NCBI GenBank assembly: GCA_944472155.2
Contig: OX235271.1
Coordinates: 98,717,256 to 98,781,255, forward strand
Reading direction: 5' to 3'
From: Trichobilharzia szidati
Taxonomy: Eukaryota; Platyhelminthes; Trematoda; Strigeidida; Schistosomatidae
Length of the DNA stretch: 64,000 nucleotides
Shown piece after piece: positions 43,379 to 55,304 of this stretch. Within the stretch, counting starts at the first letter, position 1, and each line of letters starts with the position of its first letter. The notes under the pieces are model-generated. The model was not told the DNA's origin. It searched no databases and saw nothing but the letters and a program-made list of their open reading frames with translations. The position numbers and the translations under genes were made by a program.

Positions 43379-46300
43379 TCAGTCAACAAAATGAACATAG
43401 CGGGCAGGTTTACAGATCTGCCGTCCACTGCGTGTCTGTACAGGGGGAAGTGTGAAGAGCGGGAGAGTTGGAGTTGCATTGACTTTCTGATTGTTTACTG
43501 GTGCCCGCGTTGCTAGTGTTTCATATTCACTGTCGGTGTACGCTGGTTTAAGACGATCGATAGAAACAGTCTCCGGTTTACCATGTTTATTCAGCGTGAA
43601 GTATTTATCTGTGCGTTTAAGTACTAAAAAAGGACCTTCATATGGATGTTGCAAACCTTTTCTAATGGCGTCGACGCGAACAAATACAAATCTGCAAGTG
43701 AGTAGATTCTTATTAACTTGAGCTTTCTGAAGTGATTGGCGAGGAGCTCCTGGTCGAAGCTGGAGCATTTGCTGGGTAAGGCGGTTGGTGAAGTCGGAGA
43801 TATTTACTTCAGTTGAATCATTAGACGGAACTAACTGACCAGGCAACGTGAGGGTAATACCATACACAAGTTGAGCTGGTGTACATCCCAAATCTTCTTT
43901 GACAGTCGATCGGATACTGAGAAGAACTAACGGTAGGTGTTCACTCCACTTAGATGAGTCAGCTTGTGCCATTAATGAGCTTTTCAGTTGTCGATGGAAA
44001 CGTTCCACCAGACCATTCGCTGCAGGATGATAAGCTGTAGTGGAGATATGGTTCACTCCAAGGAGTCTCGTAAACTCTCGAAACAGAGTTGACTGAAACT
44101 GAGCTCCTCGGTCTGTTATAATCGTTGTTGGTACTCCGTAGTTTGACACCCAACGATCTAAGAAAACCAAGGCGGTATTTTCAGCAGATATGTCGTTGAT
44201 TGGACAAGCAATAGCCCATCGGGTAAATCGATCAATGGCAGTAAGTATATGAGTAAATCCTCTGGATGGCGGTAATGGTCCAATAATATCTATGTGCACG
44301 TGTTGGAATCGTCTATCCGGTAAACTGAACTGCTTTGGAGGTATAACGGTATGATGATGTACCTTGGATCTTTGACATTGCAAGCACTGGTGGGCCCATT
44401 TCCGAATATCGGAGTTCATCTTGGGCCAAACAAAACGTTCGCTGATCAACTTGACCGTAGCACGTATACCAGGATGAGACAAGGAATGCAGATGTTCAAA
44501 CAAAGGTTTTCGACAACTTAGTGGGACAAAAGGTCTATGAACGCCAGTTGAAACATCGCAGACGATGGTTGTATCAGATAGGGGAATAGGTACGTCCTGC
44601 AACTGTAGGGAGGAGTTTCGTCTGCAAGAATGAAGTTCGGCGTCATTTTTCTGCAGCTTGGCTATATTGTCTAAGCTAATATCTATCGAAGATAGGTGAT
44701 TAACGTCACATCGAGATAAAGAATCAGCTACGATATTGGAATCCCCTTTGATGAGCTGGATGTCTGTTGAGAATTGTGAGATGTAATGCAGTTGTCTGGC
44801 TTCTCTTGGAGAGTGTCTATCCAACGAAGTGGTGAAAGCGTAGCAGAGAGGCTTATGGTCCGTTAAGATAGTAAAATGTCTACCTTGTGGTAGGAAGCTG
44901 AAATGTTTTACTGCTAGGTAGATGGCTAACAGTTCTCTGCTAAATGTGCTGTAACGAGTTTGTGCAGATTCCAACTTTTTGGAGAAGAAAGCAAGTGGAG
45001 TGGTGTCATTATTGAACTTTTGTTGTAAAACTGCTCCCACTGCTACCTGCGATGCATCTGTACATAAAATGAGTGAAGCTACTGGATTGATATGAGACAA
45101 CATTACGACGTTGGATAAGGCATATTTTGCGTTATAAAATGCTGCTTTTGCTTCTTCAGACCACTGAAATTTCTTTGAATTGCGTCTAAGTAGGTCGGTC
45201 AGTGGCTGAACTATGGAGGCATATGATGGAATAAAACGTCGGTATAAGTTGAACATCCCGAGGAAGCGTCTAAGTTTCTTTAAGGATTCAGGTTCGGGAA
45301 AGTTCTTAATAGCTTCTATCTTATCTTCGGTAGGTCTGATGTCTTCGACAGTTATTCGATATCCTAAAAATTCGATGGATTGGGAACCAAAAATACATTT
45401 CTTTGGATTGATCACAACTCCAAATTGTTCGAATCTTTGAAATAACAAGCTTAAGTGTTCCATATGTTCTTCCATCGATGGGCTGGCAATTAAGACATCG
45501 TCGATATATACAAAGACAAAATCAAGACCTTGGGTAACTTGGTCCATAAAACGCTGAAATGTTTGCGCGGCATTCTTTAGACCGAAAGGCATTCTCAAGA
45601 ATTCGAATAATCCAAAAGGTGTGATAACTGCTGTTTTTGGAATGTCTTCTGGAGCGACTGGTATTTGATGATATGCTCTAACCAAGTCAACTTTGGTAAA
45701 AATAGTCTTTCCATGTAACGTTAAGGAGAAGTCGTGGAGATGAGGTATAGGATAACGGTCTGGTACCGTAGCGTTATTCAGAGCGCGATAATCACCACAT
45801 GGTCACCGGTCGTGATTAGTTTTGGGAACCATATGCAAAGGTGAAGACCATGGACTGTTGGATGGTCGTATGATGCCCAGCTGCATCATATGTTCGAATT
45901 CCGACTTAGCTGCTGCTAGTTTATCTGGTGGTAACCGTCGTGGACGTGCCTTCACAGGTTGTCCTGTTGTGATGATTTTATGCGTAACTGTATGAGATAT
46001 ATCTTCGACGTTGTATGACGGTTTAAGGATTTTCGGAAATCGTTGCAGTAAGGTAGAGAACATTTCACTCTCCGGCTTTTCTATACAGATGTTATGAACA
46101 GAGTAGTCATCTGTAATACCGTGGATCTTGAGTTGGGTGCAATTGTCAATCAGGTTTTTCTTGCTGATGTCAACTAACAGATTGAAGTGACTTAGGAAGT
46201 CTGCACCAAGTATAGCGTGATGTACGTCAGCTACTATGAAGATCCATGTGAAACGTCGGCGTAATCCTAGGTTTAGAATCATTGACTGTTCACCATACGT

Positions 46301-46510
46301 CTGTATGTTGGTTTGATTGGCAGCGCGGAGTGAAAGTTTACCAGGTATTTTGGCTGATCGCCTGGATAGTGAGGGGGGAATAACACTGACCTCGGCGCAT
46401 GTATCTACCAGGAATAATGTGCCGGTAGTCAAGTCCCTCACGTAGAAAAGGCGACTGGGATGATTGCCAGTAACAGCCGTCGCCATTACTGCCTGGCTAG
46501 GGAGTTTCCC
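43379..46510 (-). pseudogene. Gypsy pol (protease, RT, RNase H, integrase) with one in-frame UGA
   Basis: The pol frame opens at about 46510, just after the gag stop and in the -1 phase relative to gag. The protease lies near the start; its active site reads LVDTCAEVSVIP, so the usual Gly of DTG is Cys. A TGA at 45800-45802 interrupts the frame shortly before the RT motif PCGDYRALN. The remaining 768 codons (45685-43379) and the short stretch before them are open. They carry the RT active site [11 protein letters not shown], RNase H ([21 protein letters not shown]), an integrase zinc finger (H-x3-H and CLQC), and the D,D,E catalytic core ([32 protein letters not shown]). The protein ends PARYVHFVD. 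Apart from the UGA it looks complete. Confidence 0.93.
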
Positions 46511-46530
46511 TGAGTTGCGTCACCACTATT

Positions 46531-47382
46531 TTACATGCACGGTCGGACACACTTCAGGGCATTATGCCCATACCTCCTATGATACCAGCAAATGTTACGG
46601 CTTTGAGACGGTGTTCTAGAACGTCGTCTAGATCTTGGTCGCCGTTGCTTGGATACTGTCTGTGACTGGTTCCGCTGTGCTCGGAGCTCAGATACTTCCA
46701 GTCGTAACTCTTGCATTTGAGATGTTAACTGGGAAAGTAAGCAAAACATTGGTGTGTCCTTCATAGGTGTGGAAGGGCTTGGTGGTACTACCTCTGTAGA
46801 CACGCTATTTATGCCATTATTTGATAACACGTCCATGATATCGTCTGCCATCTTAGCTAATTCTTCAAGGTCTGTCGTCCTAGAAGATATTGTTAGGATT
46901 TGTTGGACGTTGTGTGGTAAACGTTGTAAGAACATCTGACGTAGAATTAAGTCATCTACCTTGTGTGATCCAATCAACTGGCGCATATGTCTAAGTAGTT
47001 GGGATGGCTTTTTTGTACCTAGATCACACGAAGTAAGTAGTTGTTGTATGCGTTTTTCATCGGAGAGGGTGGTCCGCTGGATAAGTGCAGCTTTTAGTTT
47101 GTCATATTGAGAGTCTGTAGACTTGCTGTCTATGACATCGATAACCTCTCGTAGCACTTCCGTGGGTATTGCTGCTAATACGCAACCATACATGGCAATC
47201 TGCGACGTAATAGCTCGAGCTGCAAACAACTGTTCAGTGATTGTGAACCAGACACGTGGTTCAGCCAGATCAAATTGAGGTAGTCTAAGGTCCGGTAAGG
47301 CGTTATTAGAAGAGTTCTGTGTCTCTTCGCCTTTATTACCTTCTTCAGCAACAGTGGAACGTTTAGGTGGAGCCATTGTCAA
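46531..47382 (-). CDS. Gag polyprotein of the CsRn1-type Gypsy element
   Basis: 283 codons, starting MTMAPPKRSTVAEEG; a second Met two codons later could also serve. Residues about 35-190 match the capsid-like core of CsRn1/Boudicca gag (LPDLRLPQFDLAEPRVWF, LRHMRQLIGSHKVDD, RLPHNVQQIL). The C-terminal part is basic (RRPRSRRRSRTP) and ends in the unusual zinc motif CWYHRRYGHNALKCVRPC (Cys-His-Cys-Cys), thought to bind the element RNA. No stop interrupts it. Pol begins in another phase just downstream, so pol translation would need reinitiation or bypass of the gag stop. Confidence 0.93.
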   Translation of the reverse strand: MTMAPPKRSTVAEEGNKGEETQNSSNNALPDLRLPQFDLAEPRVWFTITEQLFAARAITSQIAMYGCVLAAIPTEVLREVIDVIDSKSTDSQYDKLKAALIQRTTLSDEKRIQQLLTSCDLGTKKPSQLLRHMRQLIGSHKVDDLILRQMFLQRLPHNVQQILTISSRTTDLEELAKMADDIMDVLSNNGINSVSTEVVPPSPSTPMKDTPMFCLLSQLTSQMQELRLEVSELRAQRNQSQTVSKQRRPRSRRRSRTPSQSRNICWYHRRYGHNALKCVRPCM

Positions 47383-47542
47383 AAAATATTTAAGTATAGA
47401 GATATATAAAATAGCAAAACGTATGGTAACAAAAATTAAGCAATGCGAGATTATAAGGTCAAAATAGCAACAAAAATGTTCAAAACGAGTTAACTATCGC
47501 AAAAATGTTCAAAAAAACGGTTAACCATCGAAGAAAAAATTG

Positions 47543-47560
47543 TTCGAAGCGGACTCACCA
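47543..47560 (-). other. Primer-binding site of the CsRn1-type element
   Basis: On the minus strand, five nucleotides after the 5' LTR, TGGTGAGTCCGCTTCGAA begins with the TGG expected to pair with a tRNA 3' CCA end. CsRn1 was reported to use tRNA-Trp. The sequence is close to, but not exactly, the usual animal tRNA-Trp end, so the primer identity is left open. Confidence 0.7.
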
Positions 47561-47565
47561 ATTTT

Positions 47566-47992
47566 TGTGGTGGACCTTTTGCTCTGTTAGCTTATTTACC
47601 CAAAATTCAAATAGAAAACAAAATACCAAATCAATTGAGTTTACAAAGATCCAAATTCCACAATAAACGTACTGGATTCCAGAAGTGCTGCGGAAAGACT
47701 GCGCCAGTTCTAATTCTCCAGTGTTGACGTTGCCGGAGGTCGACCAAAGTGCGTAGGAAGAGGCTACGGTGCTCCTGCGAAAATTCGAGATAGAAAGCAG
47801 GTTGTTATAATTGATCGACGGCAGTTGAGATGGTGGAGAAGACGGAGAGTCGAAGGCCGAATTACATATTTTTTTAAAACTCGAGGGAAGTTCAAAGTAC
47901 AGAGTTTTTTGGTTAAAACAAAGTGGTGTACAGTATGTTCATTTTTTACATAATAGTAAGAATTGGATAAGTTTATTTTTGAGGACTCCACA
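47566..47992 (-). repeat. 5' LTR of the CsRn1-type element
   Basis: 427 bp, reading as identical to 42491-42917. Followed on the right by the GCAC target duplication. The 146-codon frame at 47764-48204 runs through the LTR into flanking DNA and is not a gene. Confidence 0.96.
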
Positions 47993-48240
47993 GCACAACC
48001 ATGAAACTGTTCACTACTTTTTTGCCATATGGTTGTTGGCCGGATACTATAGGCGATATATCCAATATCCAGATTACGAGGTAGTATAAACCAGTGATTT
48101 CTTTGAGCTCGCTTCTTGATTGTAAAGTAGAGGTTCCAGATCTTCGGTGAACTTATGCGTATTAAATCCCGCCACTCGACTGCTTTAGCTCTGGTAGACT
48201 CCAAGAGGAGTGGTGCGAGGATTGGTCAAGATTGTGGTTT

Positions 48241-48974
48241 GTAGTGTGCATTATGTTAGGACTCAGCTGCTACCGTGAATGGAGTTTGACCTAACACCCG
48301 TTGGTCATTCGGTGTAGTCATAAAAGTAGAAGAATAATAATAGGTTGTAGTGTAGGTAATATAGGTTGAGATAAGTGAAATAATAAAGGTGACCTAAAGA
48401 AAAGATAGAGTAGTCGGTACAGTGGGAGAAGACAGGACGGGTCGTGGGGATTTAGCTTGTATGCTTATCCATTGGCAATGTGGTTTCAACTTTTAAGAGG
48501 ATAAGCCATTGAGACACAAACCATGCATTTCTGTATGATTGTCCAGCTTCCGCTTAAAAGTCTCCACAGATGGAGCTGTAGTTACGGCCGCCGGTAAAGC
48601 GTTCCAGAGACGGCAAACTCGAAGCGAGAAGAAATGTGAACGCACTCGAGTCTTTGGTCTCTGGTGTGCTATCCTTAGCGGGTTACCTCGTGGAAGCCTA
48701 TAATCACTTAATGGCAGGATGCTCTTATTAGGGTGGGCCTGGTCATTTAAGATCTTATAGACGGTGATGAGGTCTCCCCTGTGACTACGGTAATTAAGTG
48801 TGAAAAGACTTAATTTCTTCAGTCTTTCCTCATATGATTTGTTGCGGAGGCCGATCACCCATTTTGTCGCTCGTCTCTGGACACTTTCTAGCATGTTAGC
48901 ATCCCTTTTGAGTTGCGGAGGAGCAATGATATTACGCACCTCAAGGAGTGGCCTCACGTATGTCGTATACAACG
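48241..48974 (-). pseudogene. CR1-like RT C-terminal fragment with 3' UTR
   Basis: An uninterrupted minus-strand frame of 159 codons (48972-48493) carries the thumb and C-terminal part of a CR1/jockey-type RT. Landmarks are TTYVRPLLEVRNIIAPPQLK, LESVQRRATKWVIGLRNKSY, LSLFTLNYRSHRGDLITVYK, and the closing module FFSLRVCRLWNALPAAVTTA with TFKRKLDNH. There is no catalytic YADD, because the copy is 5'-truncated. Sequence from 48492 down to about 48241 probably is its 3' UTR. The family differs from the CR1 at 56-64 kb, which has VMYSKIWNNL in the closing module. Confidence 0.82.
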
Positions 48975-49344
48975 TTTAGATTAGTTCAGGAGTTCGTGTG
49001 TTTCCTCTAAGTCTAGCATAAGACATAATCAATCCTGCCGTAATCACTATTCCAGTTCTTGAACTTAGGATGGAACACTGGCTGTTAGCTATAAAGTATG
49101 TATCAAATATAATCAAACCTCCACGTTCGTGGTTTTTCACAGCAGTGAACCAGACATAATCTATAGACGGTATTATTTCATGAGCATATATGAACGGGAC
49201 CATAAGATTACTACTTGCGTCGTAGTGTTGCTACAGATAGTGTGTTCATCAAAAGTTCATCCGCTACTATTATTGCACAGAAGCAGTGAAGCAAACTCTG
49301 TTTGCTATATAGACATTTTCAGCGAAGTCATTCATAGTGAAGAT

Positions 49345-50440
49345 AAGAGGGACTAGTAATTATCCTTTATTTTGATGTGAGGAAAGCCTTTGACAGAATT
49401 CCACATAGTCTGCTGGTCAGCAGGTTATGCTTATTAGAGATACGTGGCCCTCTCCAGAACTGGATAAAATCATTTCTCTGTGACAGAAATCAGACAAGAA
49501 AAGTTGGCTTGATGACCTCCAGGCCTAGATCAATTAGTAGTGGTGACTTCCATGGGAGTGTATTGGGCCCTCTCCTTTTCATTATATACATAAGCAGTAT
49601 ATGTGAATGCTTTATAATAGGCAAACCAATACTAAATACGGATGATTTAAAGGTGACCTATACATGCACGAACACAGATCTCAGTACAGCTATGAACTCT
49701 ACGCATGAAGAAATGATAAAAATGGATAGATGATGTGACACCTAGAGACTCGAGTTCACTGTCAAAATATGTGGCTGGTTCTGCATGGGTTGCTCCAACC
49801 TATGACTTGACCCGGTAATTCAAGGCCATATAATCCTGTGACTCAAATCTGTACTAGATCTAGGACTGAAATATTCACATAATCTATTATTTTCAGAGAA
49901 TATCTCGAAACAAGTGTTGAAATCACGCAGGCCTATTGGTTTCCTACTCAGGAACGTCTACAGAAATGAATCCAGAATACTACTGCACAAAAATTGTGTG
50001 CGCTCACTCCTAGATTACTGCTCATTAATATTCAGTATCTGGCTCAGGCTACTCCGGCAGATGTGCAGTCATAGGGCTCGAAACACTATGGTTAAGACGG
50101 CTGCGACCAAACTTCGTAATCTTTCATAAGCTTGCAAACCGCATGGTGTTTACCCCTACTAATGTTATTCAATTTTTAGACGATATTTGATATAACCTTA
50201 GATACACAAAAGGTACAGTGGCTATGGAACAGTGCAAAACGACCGCCAGCCAAAGTTATGCTTGATTATTTGTGCTCAGATATGGAACAAACTGCCTGCA
50301 GAAGTGCGGCTAGCAAGCATATTGGCCTCCTTTGAAAAGATGCCTAGTGATACACTGGGAGAGTCTACAAGCTATACAAGTACGAATTCAGATGTAAGAG
50401 CTTCAGAAATCATAGGCCCATTTAATGAATGAGCGTAGAC
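49345..50440 (+). pseudogene. CR1-like RT fragment, decayed
   Basis: The frame enters at IILYFDVRKAFDRIPHSLLV, the first catalytic Asp region of the RT. It continues through GDFHGSVLGPLLFIIYISSI (normally QGSVLGP) and ILNTDDLKVTYT, where the active-site FADD is changed to NTDD. After stops at about 49731 and 49810 the same line of homology resumes in KSRRPIGFLLRNVYRNESRI and LLHKNCVRSLLDYCSLIFS. It ends near 50275-50430 with ICAQIWNKLPAEVRLASIL. It matches the thumb region of the CR1 at 58600-59258 in order and spacing but is more diverged. Confidence 0.8.
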
Positions 50441-51370
50441 ACTTCAGCTGTTGCTTGTTTTGCCTACATTTGTAATTTCAAAAAATTAGAGTCATTCCTT
50501 CAATGCATACCTGATACAATTAAAGAAACAGAACCCACACGCGAATAAAACATGAGAAAACAAGGTCGAAACTTACCACAATAGTATATGGAAAGAAATG
50601 GGTTTCCTGGATATTATTTTTGCTTCTCCAACCGGTCTACCCTCCTAAAAGTATTATTCTGGTTTCTAACCGCTTATGCAGTCAAAAATTAGCCTATCGC
50701 TGATCACTGTTGACTTGTTAATACTCCTTTACATGTTTAACTGGGCACCAACTACTGTGCTGAGCCACTCAAAACACTGCTGCTTGTAAATTAACTAACA
50801 TTTGACAAGCCATTTTTACACTTTTGTGAATACCTTGCCGTGCCTACTACATGAAAAGCAGCCTTTAGTTGTTAAGCATATTTTCGACAAATTCAAACAA
50901 AATGGTGCCTGTGATTATATCATGTAAATCGCTTTTGTCTATTTTAAACGAGCCTACTGACGTTACTTCAGTTCCTTTTCTTATATATATTTAGTGAAAT
51001 TAAGTAGGCATCAAGCTGAACAGATTATGAATGTATGTCGCGGTAAGTTAGGAAGTTGATGAAACAGTGCTATTCCTTCTTATTGTTTTCGAAAGAGGAC
51101 TCTTTCATATCACCTCCTCCTCACCATTCATTTTCGGCTTTCGTTTTTTTGCTTCAATCCCAAAGTGATTACGTGGAATATCGTATAACAGTACCTTTCT
51201 TTTCGTTTGTTTTTATTTCTGTTTTGTTTCGTTTTTGTTTGCTTTGTTTGATTTTGGTTTAACCATTTGTCAAGCCACGGGTGAGGGCCTATGAACGGTC
51301 CGTGGCACAACTAACAGTCCATCGCTGGTTGTCCTCCAAACTCGAGCCTGCGACAACGCAATCTCCAGTC
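50441..51370. other. No gene recognised; probable 5' leader of the R2-type element at the right end
   Basis: AT-rich up to about 51240, then less so. The element's 5' end cannot be placed, as no target duplication is visible. Frames on both strands near 51060-51310 are low-complexity. Confidence 0.4.
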
Positions 51371-54300
51371 ATGTCAGCTATGTCAAGCCAACCCTCATCA
51401 CAATCCATGGCCTCTGCCATGGTTCAAGCTGACCTTCAAACAACAGCCTCCTGTTCTCCTTCCTTCATCTCCCAATTGCCAGCAGCTCATCCTTCGCCAC
51501 TCACATCTAACCCATCATCACCTCACTCCATGCAGTCCAATCAATCCCTACCCTCAATCGTATCTCCAAGATTCCTGTGTATATACTGTCCTTCAACCTT
51601 CGCTTCTCCGAGAGGTTTGACTCAACATCTGCGTCAAATCCACCCCGCCGAATACAATGAGGTCCTTCTCGGTCGCCTCCTCAACGACTGTCGAACACGA
51701 CGAAATTGGTCCCAAAATGAAGAACTCACTCTACTGATGTTAGCAGATGCAGCAGTCGACCAATTCAACAGCAAAGCCGAACTGTATCAACACCTACACG
51801 ACCATCTGCCACATCGCTCAGTTGAAGCCATCAGACGCCATCTACAAACACTCAAATGGTTAACGTTTGTCCCATCATCGTCGCGCTCCGCATCAACCAT
51901 TGACTCCTACTCGATGCCATCCTCACCTGCATCATCACATGAAAACTATGCTATTAGATCAGCACTGTATGTGCGTCCAAGACATCAAACCTGGTCCACT
52001 CAAGAGGATGCTCGATTGATCTCAACGGCCAAATGTCTCGATTCACCTTTACTTGCGCCTATACAGTTCTTCGCTCTTGTCGCCGAAGCCGTTGGCAACC
52101 ACACCGCTGATGCAGTTAGACTACGTCTAGCCAGGCTAAAATGGAGACGTACACTCAACCCATCTCTGCCAACAATAGTCCTAACCCCAAATACGTCTTA
52201 TCTCCAAATTCAGCCAGTTACCTCACTCATCGATACGCTCACCGTCAACAGACCAATCTCTGCTCCTCTAAGTCCATGCAGAGCAACTTCAGATCCAGCT
52301 ATCACAATCTCATCGAATTCCTGTACGCCAACTCAGCTAGAAGAACAGCGATCCCTCCAATTGGCTGTCATTAATAATGATTGCACTGTAATCGAGGAAT
52401 CCACCCAACCAATGCGAATACCGCAGTACCACTATGCAATAAGTACTGTCAATAGAACAGTTTTATATTCCCACACTGCTGTGTCAATGATCCGTCCACT
52501 TCTGCATACTATTGATATTGACGAATCAGTCCCAACTTATACTGTCAACGCTTTCTCGCTCAACCGAACCTCATCACCCACTGCAACCTTTGAACATAAA
52601 GCCCGAAGACAAATTATGCCAACTACTCGACTCACTCAAGATGGTTCAAGTTCCCTGGTGAATCTGACACTTCACAGAAGCCTCAACATGGACAATATAC
52701 ACGCTAACCTCCTGGCTGCCATCAGCACACAACTGGCAAATTCATCTCAGCGGCTGGACACTGAATCCACTCGACAAATTACTATGCAACTATATGCGAA
52801 TGATATTACTCTTGAGGAGACACGTCAACTTTTGGATAAGCAGGCCCACCAACTGTTCCCTACAAAATTGAAACCATCCAAGCAGCGATACGTCTCCGGT
52901 CTCCCACCGAACTTAAACAACAAGAAGAGGCGACGCATTCTATATGCCCACATGCAAACGCTCTTCCACCGTTCGCCGAAAGACGCTGCAAACACTGTAC
53001 TTGATGGCAGATGGAGAGACCCGTTTACACGTCAGCTTTCCAGTATAGGAGGCTTCAATGAATTTTGGATAGACACCTTCACACGCCCAGCCCTACCAGA
53101 CACTAGACCGGTCCAGGAATACCTTCCAACTAACAACGACTTGATCGCCCCAGTTTCAACTGAAGAGATCAAATGGGCACTAAGAGAAATGGTCAAATCC
53201 ATCGCAGGTGTCGACCGCATAACCGCCAGGGCCTCCAGAAAATCAACCCCACTAGTCTGGCTGGGTATCTTAACACTCTTTTGCTGACGTCTTTTTACTT
53301 TCACCTTTGTCAGCTTCCAGAGTCACCTTCATTCCGAAGACATCACATCCCGATAACCCTACCGACTTCCGGCCTATTTCCATCACTTCTGTTGTTACGC
53401 GCTGTCTGCACAAGATTATCGCCAAGCGGTGGCCCAGGTCATTCCCAATGGAAAAACTGCAGTTTGCCTTCCTGCAACGTGATGGCTGCTTCGAAGCAAC
53501 CAATCTACTTCACGCCATCTTAAGAGAAGCGCACTCCAACTACACAAGTTGCACATTAGCTATCCTCGACATCTCGAAAGCTTTCGACAGCGTCTTACAT
53601 CAAACAATTCTAAGGGTGGCTGAGAGTTTTGGTGCGCCCCCAATGCTTAGGGAATATCTTACAAACTACTACTCCAACTCCTACAGTCTCTTCCACGAAG
53701 TGAATTGTCATCCAACACGAGGAGTCAAACAGGGTGACCCTCTGTCACCGCTTCTCTTCATCATGACTATGGATGAGATACTCAATGTTCTTGAAGCCTA
53801 TGACCCCATCTACGTCGATGGTCATCCTCTGCACTACATAGCATATGCTGATGATCTCATCATCCTAGCTCGAAATGCTGCGGCTCTTCAAAACAAACTC
53901 AGCTGTATCGCGGCCTCGCTGGAACTGGCGGGATTACCGATCAACGTCGACAAAAGCCGCACAATCAACATAGTCGCTGACAGACAGCGTAGAATCGTTG
54001 CCCTTTCTCCTGCTGTCTTCAATATCAACTGCCTGTCAATTCCAGCCATCTCGCCAACAGAGGAATTTACCTATCTGGGTGTTCCCTTCAATTACAAGGG
54101 CAGGCGCTGCTTCGATCATGTCGGCGTCCTCAATGAATACTTAGACAATGTGAAAGGTGTCCCCCTTAAACCTCATCAACGAATGAGAATCCTGAAGAAC
54201 AATCTGATTCCTCGTCTACTATATTCACTGACCCTCAGCACCACTCACAAGAATACTCTGAAAACGATGGACAAACTTATTCGTGCAGCTGTCCGCCGCT

Positions 54301-55304
54301 GGCTTCACCTCCCAAAAAACACTCCAACTGCATTTTTCCACGCGGATATCAAAAAGGGAGGTCTGGGAATTATCAATCTCTCAACAACGATTCCGATTCA
54401 TAGGCGCCAAAGAATCGAGGCACTACTCAACAACAGGAATCCGCTCATACGCAGCATCGCGTCCTCCGCAACCTTCACACCTTTTCTTAGGATCTGCAAT
54501 CTTCCGATGCAAGCCCATAGACAAATAGTAACATCAGTAGAAGAAGCCCATGAAAGCTGGGCACAACGGCTTCACTCATCGGCGGATGGTTACGGTTTGA
54601 CTGAGTCAACAAAATGCCGTGAATCTCACAAATGGCTTCTCAACCCCGAAATGGTCTTGCCCAAACTCTATGTACGAGCCGTTCCACTGTGTGAAGGCCT
54701 CTTGGGCACAAAAACGAGAAGTACGCGTGGACGTCCTAGAGCGGACATCAACTGCAGAGGCGAGTGTGGTCAACCGGAAAATCTTCAACATATTCTTCAG
54801 CGTTGCGCTCTAACTCATGACGTCAGACGCAAGAGACACAACTACGTCCTCAAGCTGATCGCTAACAAATTGCGCAAAATGAATACCAGATTTTACGTCG
54901 AGCCATGTGTTCCAACGCCCACGTCTTTCTGTAAACCTGATCTGATTATCTTGTTAGACGGAGTAGCATACATTCTCGACGTAACAATCTGCAGCGACGC
55001 CTTCATTTATATCAGCCATGCGTCGAAGATGTCAAAATACGGAACTCCAACGATGGTTGCTGCATGCCAACGGTTCCTGTCTGCAATGGGACATACGGTT
55101 CAAAGAATCTTGCAAACTCCTGTTGTAATCTCTTATCGAGGGATGATCAGTCAACTCTCTGCAAAATACCTTCGCAGACTGTTTTTCACCTCCTTCGACA
55201 TTTCGAACCTCTGCATCTCAACCATCAAAGGCTCTTTGAAAATCTATGATACTTATATGTGTGGAACGTATAGACTCAGATGTGGAAAACAGTTGAACCA
55301 ATGA
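51371..55304 (+). pseudogene. R2-type non-LTR retrotransposon ORF (zinc finger, two Myb-like domains, RT, RLE)
   Basis: A near-complete single-ORF element. The first ATG in frame is at 51371; the open frame reaches back to a GTG at 51281. Order: a Ser/Pro-rich start; a CCHH zinc finger (CIYCPSTF..GLTQHLRQIH, about residue 65); a Myb-like domain (RRNWSQNEELTLLMLAD..LKW); a second one (RHQTWSTQEDARLISTAKCL..LKW); a Ser/Thr-rich linker; the RT (DISKAFDSV, GVKQGDPLSPLLF, IAYADDLIILA); then a Cys-rich CRGECGQ..H..C motif and the restriction-like nuclease (KPDLIILLDGVAYILDVT). The frame breaks twice, each apparently a single-base change (about 53225-53235 and 53285-53305), just before the RT. R2-type proteins bind target DNA, nick one strand and reverse-transcribe. 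The site here is not rDNA. Confidence 0.9.

Larger units (their letters stand above)
42491..47992 (-). mobile_element. Complete CsRn1/Boudicca-type Ty3/Gypsy retrotransposon
   Basis: 5502 bp bounded by two 427-bp LTRs (42491-42917 and 47566-47992) that appear identical base for base, with TG..CA ends. The flanks carry GCAC at 42487-42490 and 47993-47996, a 4-bp target duplication. On the minus strand a primer-binding site beginning TGGTGAGTCCGC starts 5 nt inside the 5' LTR (47560 downward). A purine-rich tract (AGAGGGGGAGCCC) ends at the 3' LTR (42930-42918). Gag (47382-46531) and pol (about 46510-43379) fill the interior. Identical LTRs indicate a very recent insertion. The gag zinc motif C-x2-H-x9-C-x3-C is the CHCC type described for the CsRn1/Kabuki/Boudicca clade. 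Confidence 0.96.

Noticed and set aside
47764..48204. 146-codon minus-strand frame
   Set aside because: It runs through the Gypsy LTR; the same peptide appears at 42689-42949 in the other LTR.
48976..49203. 75-codon minus-strand frame just upstream of the CR1 fragment
   Set aside because: No motif matching the missing upstream part of the CR1 RT, so it was not added to that element.
51128..51310. 60-codon minus-strand frame before the R2-type ORF
   Set aside because: Lys/Asn/Thr low-complexity sequence from a T-rich stretch.
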